Shown here: in pieces, positions 16,893-23,722 of the stretch
How the letters are laid out: every line of letters begins with the position of its first letter
How positions within the stretch are numbered: the first letter of the stretch is position 1
Assembly (NCBI GenBank): GCA_902825215.1
Contig: LR782234.1
Span: 2,294,001-2,358,000 of the forward strand
DNA: 64,000 nt
Reading direction: 5' to 3'
Source of the DNA: Pseudomonas fluorescens
GTDB lineage: Bacteria > Pseudomonadota > Gammaproteobacteria > Pseudomonadales > Pseudomonadaceae
The notes under the pieces: model-generated
What the model was told of the DNA's origin: nothing
The model's input: only the letters and a program-made list of their open reading frames with translations
Databases searched by the model: none
Position numbers and translations under genes: made by a program

Positions 16893-18481
16893 TTGCGCAC
16901 CCAGTGAACCAGGCTCGGCATGGTCCAGTTCTTGTGCGGATTGCCCGCCTGTGGCGTTTCTTCGTTGAGCACCAGCAGCACCGGCAGGCCCAGTTCGTGA
17001 CTGATTTGCGCCGGATGCTTGAAGCGATGGTCGAAGAACTCACGTACATAGACGAACGCGATTGCCAGCAACAGCCCGGTGAACAGCCCGAACGGGATGA
17101 TCAGCATCGGCTTGGGAAAAGCCGCCTCGGTCGGTTCATACGGCGGGCTGAGGACACGAGCGTTGGACAAGTCGTTGTCCAGCGCGCGGGTCGTGCTGCT
17201 TTCCGCAAAGCGTTGCGCATAGGTAGAAAACGCCGCATGCAACGCGCCGATCTCGGTGTCCATCTGGCGCAGCTTGCTTTGGGTCTGCTGCAATTGATGG
17301 ATGCGATTCTTGAACTCGGCAATGCGCGCGGTTTTCTGCTCGATGACCTGGCTGACCACCGACAAGTCGATCGTGCGTTCCTGGATGCGGTTGTTGACCA
17401 CTTTGAGGAACTGCTGGCGCGTGCGGGCAATCTGCTCGCGGGCCAGCAACATCGGCTCGCTGCCTGGCTGGAACACCGCCAGGTCATTCATATAGCGGCT
17501 GACCTGAGTGGTCAGCGCCTCGCCCATCTGCCTGATCTCGCGGTCCTCGAACGCGATGTTGTCCACCGTCGTGGTGAAGGTGAACGGGAAGGTGTAGTCA
17601 TTGAGTTTGTTGGTATTGGCGGCGGCCAGACTGGTTTTCAGGTAATCGAGCCAGCGCTGGCTTTGCAGCAAGCGATCGCGATACAGGTTGAGCGCCTGCT
17701 CTTCGGTGTTGATCGCGTTGAGGCGGAAGGTGATTTCCTCTTTCGGATCGGACGAACCGACGCTTTCCAGCAGGCCCAGCCTCGCGCCTTCGAGACCATC
17801 GAGCCGCACCTGATATTGATGCTTCTTGGTCTCGTAGAACGAGTGCGGCAGCTCGATCGATTGCAACGCCTGACGATCGACCAGATAGTTTTGCAGCAAC
17901 GCGGCCACGAACGTCGTGCCTTGGGCGGGATCAGGGAAGCTGTAGACGATCGAGATGACATTGGAACCCGGCAGGGTTTCGATCTTCAGATTGTCGATGG
18001 CTTCCTGGGTCAAGCCGTCCAGCGCCGTGTCGCGCACCGGATCGGTTTGCATGCCCAGTGCATCACGCAGCGGATTGATCACGTACTCGCGCAGTGGCGT
18101 GCTGACGTAACGCTTGAACGGCTCGCCGGCCAGCTTGCTGAGCATCCCCGGCGGCGGGTTGTACTGGCCGTTGTCGCGCAGTTCGCTGATGGTCTGACGG
18201 ATCAGCGCCGGCGAACGGAGGATATTGCTCTCGGTTTCCATGTCCGCCAGCGATGGCGGAATGAAGGTGGCGTTGTCCTGGGTCAGCGAGGTGGTCGCAT
18301 CGCCCTGGGAGAGTTTTTTCGACTGCACGATCACCTGCGCGGTGATATCGAAGCTCTGTTTGAGCAGCAACGGCAGCAGCAGGGCGATCACTGCAAAGGT
18401 CAGGAAGATGCGCTTCACCAGTTGCTTGTTGGCGAAGAAGATCCTGAAGAACTCGTGCAGGTAATTTTCTTTTGGGTTCAT
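16889..18481 (-). CDS. Chain-length determinant/GumC-like polysaccharide co-polymerase
   Basis: 530 residues from ATG 18481, with AGGTGA seven bases upstream; a GTG at 18508 overlapping wza is possible. It has the classic layout: a membrane helix near residues 24-40, a long periplasmic coiled-coil region (e.g. ARLGLLESVGSSDPKEEI and QKTARIAEFKNRIHQLQQTQ) and a second helix at about 458-479 (LIIPFGLFTGLLLAIAFVYV). A short cytoplasmic tail follows (ELGLPVLLVLNEETP). No kinase domain is fused; a separate CpsD-like protein is encoded two genes upstream. Role: control of chain length and link to the Wza exporter. Confidence 0.9.
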   Translation of the reverse strand: MNPKENYLHEFFRIFFANKQLVKRIFLTFAVIALLLPLLLKQSFDITAQVIVQSKKLSQGDATTSLTQDNATFIPPSLADMETESNILRSPALIRQTISELRDNGQYNPPPGMLSKLAGEPFKRYVSTPLREYVINPLRDALGMQTDPVRDTALDGLTQEAIDNLKIETLPGSNVISIVYSFPDPAQGTTFVAALLQNYLVDRQALQSIELPHSFYETKKHQYQVRLDGLEGARLGLLESVGSSDPKEEITFRLNAINTEEQALNLYRDRLLQSQRWLDYLKTSLAAANTNKLNDYTFPFTFTTTVDNIAFEDREIRQMGEALTTQVSRYMNDLAVFQPGSEPMLLAREQIARTRQQFLKVVNNRIQERTIDLSVVSQVIEQKTARIAEFKNRIHQLQQTQSKLRQMDTEIGALHAAFSTYAQRFAESSTTRALDNDLSNARVLSPPYEPTEAAFPKPMLIIPFGLFTGLLLAIAFVYVREFFDHRFKHPAQISHELGLPVLLVLNEETPQAGNPHKNWTMPSLVHWVRN

Positions 18482-18497
18482 GTCGGTCACCTGAGAG

Positions 18498-19520
18498 TCA
18501 GTTGTCACTGCCTTTGTTGTCGACGCGGTAGCCGAAGCTGAAACCGACGCCCTGGAACAGCACTACATCGGCCAGTTGGCGGGCGAGTTCGCCGGCGCTG
18601 GCCAGTTTGGTTTTTGGCACGTAGAGCATGTCGTCCGGCTGCAGATAAGCGATTTGTGGGGCGTCGCCGGACAAGGCCTTTTCGACGTCGTAGTTCATCG
18701 CCTGCACCTGATTGCCGTTGCGCCGCATGATCACTACCGAATCGAGGCGCGCCTTGACGTTGGTGCCTCGCGCCAGGGTTAGTGCCTCGAGCACCGATAC
18801 CGGTCGACGGATGGGGTAGGAGCCTGGCTGCGCGACTTCGCCGAGCACGTAGATCTCATTGCCGGCAGTGGACTTGAGCAGCACGTCGACGGTCATCCGC
18901 CCCGGCAGTTGCGCGTACCTTTGATTGAGGAAGGTTTCCAGCTGGTTGACCGTCATGCCTTGCAGCGGCACGGCGCCGATTTCCGGGAAACTCGCATAGC
19001 CGTCGGTGCCGACGGTGATCTCGCGGCTCATACCGGTGGCCGGGTGGTTCAACGCGCTTTTGAGGTTCTGCTCGTTGCTCAGCGGGCTGAGAATCTGCAC
19101 CGCGAGCTGATTGCGGTTGGGCTGGAACAGTTGCTTGCGCTCATACGCGCGCTGGATTTCCTGCCGCGCTTCTTCGCTGGTCAGCCCGGCGATTTTCACT
19201 GAAGTGTTAGCGCCCGGCAGTTCGATGGTGCCGTCGGGCAGCACCAGTTGCGTGCCGTTAAGCTGGCTGGCGGCGGTGAAGTTCAGGCCGATCTGGTCAC
19301 CTGACTGCACGCGGTAAGCATCCGAGCCACTGGTGCTGATGTGGAAAATCACATCGAGCACGTCTTTCGGGCGCAGGGTCTGTTCGACTCGCGGCATGTC
19401 GGTGGCCTGGGCATTGGCCGGGGTGGCGGTGAGGATATTCACCGGCATGTTGCGGGTCTCGGAAGTGCTGGAGCAGCCCGCAAGCGGCAGCATCAGCAGG
19501 ACAAGCATTTTGGCGTTCAT
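18498..19520 (-). CDS. Wza/GumB-type outer-membrane polysaccharide export lipoprotein
   Basis: 340 residues with a lipoprotein signal: LMLPLAGC places the lipidated cysteine at about residue 16. The Poly_export domain begins at about residue 50 (LRPKDVLDVIFHIS, then YRVQSGDQIGLNF, VLPDGTIELPG). A SLBB-like segment follows (EIYVLGEVAQPGSYPIRRPV), with YLQPDDMLYVPKTKLA near the end. Forms the outer-membrane channel working with the GumC-like protein. The position between the kinase-like gene and wzz is usual for such operons. Confidence 0.92.
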   Translation of the reverse strand: MNAKMLVLLMLPLAGCSSTSETRNMPVNILTATPANAQATDMPRVEQTLRPKDVLDVIFHISTSGSDAYRVQSGDQIGLNFTAASQLNGTQLVLPDGTIELPGANTSVKIAGLTSEEARQEIQRAYERKQLFQPNRNQLAVQILSPLSNEQNLKSALNHPATGMSREITVGTDGYASFPEIGAVPLQGMTVNQLETFLNQRYAQLPGRMTVDVLLKSTAGNEIYVLGEVAQPGSYPIRRPVSVLEALTLARGTNVKARLDSVVIMRRNGNQVQAMNYDVEKALSGDAPQIAYLQPDDMLYVPKTKLASAGELARQLADVVLFQGVGFSFGYRVDNKGSDN

Positions 19521-19541
19521 GGCGTCATCCTTCGCGTTCGC

Positions 19542-20189
19542 TTACAGGTTTTTGTAAAGCCATTTGGGCATGTAGTACTTGCGCCGGTTGAACACGCTAC
19601 CGACCACTTTCGCCCCGGCCTGGGTCAGGCGTTGCACAGCGGCCTGGGCGACTTCCCAGCGGGTGTCTTCGGCGCGCACGACAAACACCACACCATCGAC
19701 TTGCGTACTGATGACCAGCGTGTCGGCGGCGGAATACACCGCGTCGCCGTCGATCACCACAAAGCGGTACTGGCTGCCCAACTGGTCGAGCAACGGGCTC
19801 AGGCGTTCGGCGGTCAGGTGTTCCAGCGTGCGGATCGGCCGGCCGTTGGGCAGCACATGGAACGGCAGGCTGGAGGTGTGCACCACGCAATCCTGCAACA
19901 GCGGCGGGTTGCCCGAGCTGAACAGCAAGTCACGCAGGCCGCGTTCCTTGCTCAGGTTCAACTGCTGGGTGAGGTTGCTCGTCGACTGGCTGGCATCGAC
20001 CAGCAGCACCTGGCCGCTGCTCATTTGCGCCAGCTGGCTGGCCAGCGCCATGGCACTGGTGGTGGTGCCCGCGCCGGGGTTGGCGGCGGTCAGCAACAGG
20101 ATCCGCAGATCGAGATCCAGCACGGTCGACGTCAGGTTCGATTCGCTGGGATTGGCGATGCTCAGGCTTGTATTGGTTGAACCGTCCAT
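19542..20189 (-). CDS. CpsD/CapB-like (BY-kinase fold) protein with degenerate Walker motifs
   Basis: 215 residues, same fold family as bacterial tyrosine autokinases that regulate the co-polymerase. The P-loop region reads ANPGAGTTTS (36-45): the lysine of the GK[ST] motif is replaced by threonine. Walker A' is VLLVDASQS rather than the DxDxR pattern, and Walker B is FVVIDGDAV rather than DTPP-like. The tail has a few tyrosines (RRKYYMPKWLYKNL) but no dense cluster. I infer a non-catalytic or altered regulator that may still bind the GumC-like protein. The codons at 20060-20085 clearly give the changed P-loop. Stop and start overlap neighbours. Confidence 0.8.
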   Translation of the reverse strand: MDGSTNTSLSIANPSESNLTSTVLDLDLRILLLTAANPGAGTTTSAMALASQLAQMSSGQVLLVDASQSTSNLTQQLNLSKERGLRDLLFSSGNPPLLQDCVVHTSSLPFHVLPNGRPIRTLEHLTAERLSPLLDQLGSQYRFVVIDGDAVYSAADTLVISTQVDGVVFVVRAEDTRWEVAQAAVQRLTQAGAKVVGSVFNRRKYYMPKWLYKNL

Positions 20190-20953
20190 TAGCTTGCTCC
20201 GTGGCCGCTGAATACTTTGAAGGGGGTTTTCAACAGAATCTTCAGATCAAGCAGAAGGCTCTGCTCGGCGATGTAGCTGAGGTCCAACTCAACGCGCTGG
20301 TCGAAGTCGATATTGCTGCGTCCGGAGATCTGCCACAGGCCGGTCATGCCGGGGTAGATGCTCAGACGTGCGAGGTGATTGTCCTTGTAGCGATAGGCGT
20401 TGAACGAAGTCGGGCGAGGGCCGACCAGGCGCATGTCACCGGTTACCACGTTGATCAGGTTGGGCAGCTCATCAAGGCTGGTACGCCGCAGAATTGCGCC
20501 GATGCCGGTGACGCGCGGGTCCTTGTCGATCTTGAAGTCGATGGCGTCGGCCCCGTGTTTGTTCAGGTGTCGCAGCGATTCCTTGAGTTCTTCGGCGTTG
20601 CAGACCATGGTGCGGAATTTGTACATGCCGAACTTGCGGCCGCGATAACCGGTGCGCTTTTGCACGAACATCACCGGGCCGGGGCTGGTGAATTTGATCG
20701 CCAGCGCCAGGCCCAGCAGCAGCGGCGAAATCAGCAGCAGGATCAGCAGCGCGCCGAAGCACGCGACCACCCGATTGGTCCGCGACAATTGCCACGGTCG
20801 ACCGCCGTCGCGGCCGCTGAGCCAGCCGCGGCCCTGGCGGTGAATCGCCGCGTCGAGGCGCATGCGATGTTCAGGATCGACGCGCTTGTCGGGGCGCATC
20901 TGCGCAATCGCCACACTTTTTTCATGTCCAGTCATGAGGTCCTCCGCATTCAT
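20189..20953 (-). CDS. Undecaprenyl-phosphate sugar-1-phosphate transferase (WbaP/GumD C-terminal type)
   Basis: 254 residues. Initiating enzyme that places the first sugar phosphate on undecaprenyl phosphate. A short N-terminal region is followed by one hydrophobic re-entrant helix (VVACFGALLILLLISPLLLG, about 64-83) and the bacterial sugar transferase domain: SPGPVMFVQKRTGYRGRKFG, YKFRTM, TSLDELPNLINVVTGDMRLV then GPRP, and the closing GMTGLWQISGRSNIDFDQRV. The large N-terminal membrane domain of full WbaP/GumD is absent. Glucose-1-P or galactose-1-P are the usual substrates. Its ATG overlaps the epimerase stop. Confidence 0.92.
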   Translation of the reverse strand: MNAEDLMTGHEKSVAIAQMRPDKRVDPEHRMRLDAAIHRQGRGWLSGRDGGRPWQLSRTNRVVACFGALLILLLISPLLLGLALAIKFTSPGPVMFVQKRTGYRGRKFGMYKFRTMVCNAEELKESLRHLNKHGADAIDFKIDKDPRVTGIGAILRRTSLDELPNLINVVTGDMRLVGPRPTSFNAYRYKDNHLARLSIYPGMTGLWQISGRSNIDFDQRVELDLSYIAEQSLLLDLKILLKTPFKVFSGHGAS

Positions 20954-21984
20954 TCAGCCGCAAGCGGCGCACGAGCCGTGGGGTAGTAGCCGCGAAACCA
21001 GGCGATGAATCGCCCCAGCCCTTCGTCCAGCTCGATCCGGGGCTGGAACCCGGTGGCCTGGGCCAGATCGCTGGCCTCGGCGCAGGTGTTGAGCACGTCG
21101 CCCGGTTGCAGCGGCAGCAGCTCGACAATGGCTTGTTGGCCGAGGTGTTTTTCCATCAGCGCCAGGTAGGTTTTCAGCGCGACCGGCTGCTGCCCGCCGA
21201 TGTTGAACAGCCGCCACGGCGCCATGCTGGTGGCCGGGTCCGGCTGTTCGCGATCCCATTGCGGATTGGCCTGCGGGGGCTGATCGATGAGGCGCGCGAT
21301 GCTCTCGATGATGTCGTCGATGTAGGTGAAGTCGCGCTGGTGCTCGCCGTAGTTGAACAGCTTCAGCGGCGTGCCTTCGCTGATCGCTTTGGCGAACTGG
21401 ATCGGCGACATGTCCGGCCGGCCCCAAGGCCCATACACGGTGAAAAAGCGCAGGCCGGTGCAGGGAATACCGAACAGGTGGCTGTAGCTGTGCGCCATCA
21501 GCTCATTGGCTTTCTTGGTCGCGGCGTACAGCGACAGCGGATGATTGACGCCGTCCTTGACCGAGTAGGGCGTGTGCTGATTGGCGCCGTACACCGAACT
21601 CGACGAGGCGTAGATCAGATGCTCGACCGGGTGATGCCGGCAGCTCTCCAGAATGTTCAGAAAACCGTTGAGGTTGCTGTCCAGATAAGCCCGTGGGTTG
21701 TCCAGCGAATAACGCACCCCGGCCTGCGCCGCCAGATGAATCACCACTTGCGGTTGTTCGCGGGCAAACAGCGCATCGATGGCCGAGGCGTGCGCCAGAT
21801 CGACCGTCGCCAGCTGGAAATCGCCAACTTCTTCGCGCACCCACTGCACGCGATCCTGTTTCAGCTGCGGATCGTAGTAGTGGTTGAAATTGTCCAGGCC
21901 AACCACCGTGTGCCCGTCACGCAACAGGCGCAGCACGCAGTGGGCACCGATGAAACCGGCCGCGCCGGTGACCAGCACCTTCAT
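20950..21984 (-). CDS. NAD-dependent epimerase, UDP-glucuronate 4-epimerase type
   Basis: 344-residue short-chain dehydrogenase/reductase. NAD motif GAAGFIG (7-13), the family-typical VGLDNFNHYYDPQLKQDR, catalytic SSS near 128-130 and Y153-x3-K157 (YAATKKANE). A YGPWGRPDM segment and FNYGEHQRDFTYIDDI also match UDP-GlcA 4-epimerases, which convert UDP-glucuronate to UDP-galacturonate. The adjacent UDP-glucose dehydrogenase would supply the substrate, so the polymer may contain galacturonic (or glucuronic) acid. ATGA overlaps on both sides. Confidence 0.88.
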   Translation of the reverse strand: MKVLVTGAAGFIGAHCVLRLLRDGHTVVGLDNFNHYYDPQLKQDRVQWVREEVGDFQLATVDLAHASAIDALFAREQPQVVIHLAAQAGVRYSLDNPRAYLDSNLNGFLNILESCRHHPVEHLIYASSSSVYGANQHTPYSVKDGVNHPLSLYAATKKANELMAHSYSHLFGIPCTGLRFFTVYGPWGRPDMSPIQFAKAISEGTPLKLFNYGEHQRDFTYIDDIIESIARLIDQPPQANPQWDREQPDPATSMAPWRLFNIGGQQPVALKTYLALMEKHLGQQAIVELLPLQPGDVLNTCAEASDLAQATGFQPRIELDEGLGRFIAWFRGYYPTARAPLAAE

Positions 21985-23333
21985 GGCCGCAGCCCTTCAG
22001 GAGCGATGTGGCGCAGACCGATGCCGCTGTAATGCAGGCCGGCAGCCGCCACCTGTTCCGGGTTGTACAGGTTGCGCCCGTCGATGATCACCTTCGAACG
22101 CAGCTTCTCGGCGAGCAGTTCGAAGTCGACCACGCGAAAGTTTTTCCACTCGGTGCAGATCACCAGCGCGTCGGCATCTTCGAGGGTGTCGTCGCGGGTC
22201 GCACACAGATGCAGGTCGTTGCGATAGCCATAGAGGCGGCGGCATTCGGACATCGCTTCCGGATCATAGGCCTGCACGCTGGCGCCCTCGGCCCACAGCG
22301 CGTCCATCAGGTAACGGCTGGGTGCCTCACGCATGTCGTCGGTGTTCGGCTTGAATGCCAGGCCCCAGACCGCGATCGACTTGCCGGCCAGGCCTTCGGG
22401 AAATTGCGCTTTGAGTTTGCTGAAGAGGATGTGCCGCTGGCTGTCGTTGACGTCGGTGACGCTGCGCAGCAGTTTCAGCGGCATGCCGTTGTGTTCGGCG
22501 GTATGCAGCAGGGCGCGCAGGTCCTTGGGAAAGCACGAACCGCCAAAACCGCAACCGGGATAGATGAAGTGGTAGCCGATGCGCGGGTCGGAGCCGATGC
22601 CTTTGCGCACCGCTTCGATGTCGGCGCCGAGCAGTTCAGTGAGGTTAGCCAGCTCGTTCATGAAGCTGATGCGCGTGGCGAGCATCGCATTGGCTGCGTA
22701 CTTGGTCAGCTCGGCGCTGCGGTTGTCCATGAACATCAGTTTTTCGCGGTTGCGGCAGAACGGCGCGTACAGCTCGCTCATCTGCTCGCGGGCCGCGTCA
22801 TCGTGGGTACCGACGATGATCCGGTCGGGGCGCATGCAGTCGGCGAGGGCACTGCCTTCCTTAAGGAATTCGGGGTTGGAGACCACGCGTACCGCTAGCC
22901 CGGTCTTGCCGCGGCGCAGCAACTCGCTGTTGGCCGCGGCCAGAACCTGATCGGCCGTGCCGACCGGCACCGTCGACTTGATGATCAGGGTGCGATCGGC
23001 CTCCATGAAACCGGCGATCTGCCGGGAGACGTTGAGCACGTGGCTGAGATCGGCCGAACCGTCTTCGTCGGCCGGGGTGCCCACCGCGATGAAAATCAGC
23101 TCGGCATGCGCCACCGCATCGCTGGCCTGGGTGCTGAACATCAGGCGGCCGGCCTTGATGTTTTCTTCAAGGGTGGCGGAGAGACCCGGTTCACTGATAG
23201 GCGGCACCGCTTGTTGCAGTTGTCTGATCTTGCTCGGGTCAATATCAATGCATAAAACCCGATGACCGACATCTGCAAGTGCGGCGGCTTGTATAAGTCC
23301 AACATAGCCCGTGCCAAATACGCTCACGTCCAT
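21981..23333 (-). CDS. ugd: UDP-glucose 6-dehydrogenase, first gene of exopolysaccharide operon
   Basis: 450 residues; oxidises UDP-glucose to UDP-glucuronate with two NAD. N-terminal VFGTGYVGL NAD motif, the VGTPADEDGSADLSHV loop, VVSNPEFLKEGSALADCMRP and the catalytic cysteine Cys267 in YPGCGFGGSCFPKD are all present, so the enzyme should be active. Start ATG 23333 has GAGGG eight bases upstream. It leads a run of 16 same-strand genes. The upstream gap contains a FleQ-box-like palindrome about 80-95 bp before the start. The closest relatives act on UDP-glucose, though GDP-mannose dehydrogenases share the fold. Confidence 0.92.
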   Translation of the reverse strand: MDVSVFGTGYVGLIQAAALADVGHRVLCIDIDPSKIRQLQQAVPPISEPGLSATLEENIKAGRLMFSTQASDAVAHAELIFIAVGTPADEDGSADLSHVLNVSRQIAGFMEADRTLIIKSTVPVGTADQVLAAANSELLRRGKTGLAVRVVSNPEFLKEGSALADCMRPDRIIVGTHDDAAREQMSELYAPFCRNREKLMFMDNRSAELTKYAANAMLATRISFMNELANLTELLGADIEAVRKGIGSDPRIGYHFIYPGCGFGGSCFPKDLRALLHTAEHNGMPLKLLRSVTDVNDSQRHILFSKLKAQFPEGLAGKSIAVWGLAFKPNTDDMREAPSRYLMDALWAEGASVQAYDPEAMSECRRLYGYRNDLHLCATRDDTLEDADALVICTEWKNFRVVDFELLAEKLRSKVIIDGRNLYNPEQVAAAGLHYSGIGLRHIAPEGLRP

Positions 23334-23412
23334 CTGCGCACCCTCGATAAAACCAAAAAGTTAACTGCGGAAAGAGATTGTTAAAGGGGTATAGCGCAGC
23401 GTTTGAAAAACG

Positions 23413-23428
23413 TGTCAGCAAAATGACA
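23413..23428. promoter_or_regulatory. FleQ-box-like inverted repeat upstream of the exopolysaccharide operon
   Basis: TGTCA-GCAAAA-TGACA. Its core GTCAGCAAAATGAC has the same length and arms as the FleQ consensus I know from P. aeruginosa (GTCaNTAAAtTGAC), differing at two inner positions. It lies about 80-95 bp before ugd and overlaps a possible -35 (CTGACA on the minus strand). FleQ controls pel/psl and other exopolysaccharide genes in response to c-di-GMP, so the position makes sense. The assignment rests on motif likeness only. Confidence 0.5.
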
Positions 23429-23548
23429 TGTTGCAGCGGTATAACACTTGAGTGCATTTTGGCGATTGGCCATCAAGTCATTGCTGCGCTTGAAATTGTT
23501 CTGTTAGTGCAGATTTGTTCAGATTTCAAATAAGCGATAAACGGTCGT

Positions 23549-23569
23549 AAGCCTTTAATTTAAAGGCTT
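23549..23569. promoter_or_regulatory. Perfect 21-bp palindrome between divergent promoters
   Basis: AAGCCTTTAA-T-TTAAAGGCTT, perfect 10-bp arms around one base, in the middle of the AT-rich gap between ugd and the divergent sulfatase gene. No T-run follows on either strand, so a terminator is unlikely; an operator is the simplest reading. Confidence 0.5.
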
Positions 23570-23663
23570 GTAGCGCCTCGCCTGTGTCAGATTTGAGTCA
23601 TCGTTTTTTTGACACTAAATCCGGCTATCAGTCATTTCTTGCGCTTTTATTTCCGGGTGCTAG

Positions 23664-23682
23664 TGTCAGCTTCTGGCTGACA
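23664..23682. promoter_or_regulatory. Inverted repeat before the sulfatase-family gene
   Basis: TGTCAGC-TTCTG-GCTGACA, perfect 7-bp arms, 40 bp before the ATG at 23723. The TGTCA/TGACA half-sites recur in this gap (also 23413-23428, and 23585-23589 with 23610-23614), suggesting one regulator with several sites. Confidence 0.4.
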
Positions 23683-23722
23683 AACCTTTGACTCCTAGCC
23701 GTTTCGTACGACCGGTATCGCC

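Noticed and set aside
16871..18541. 556-codon plus-strand open frame opposite the GumC-like gene
   Set aside because: Shadow of a gene with clear family features and operon position; no start site or domain of its own.
23466..23490. Sigma-54 promoter in the gap upstream of ugd
   Set aside because: A TGGC...TTGC pair is present but the GG-GC spacing is wrong for sigma-54.
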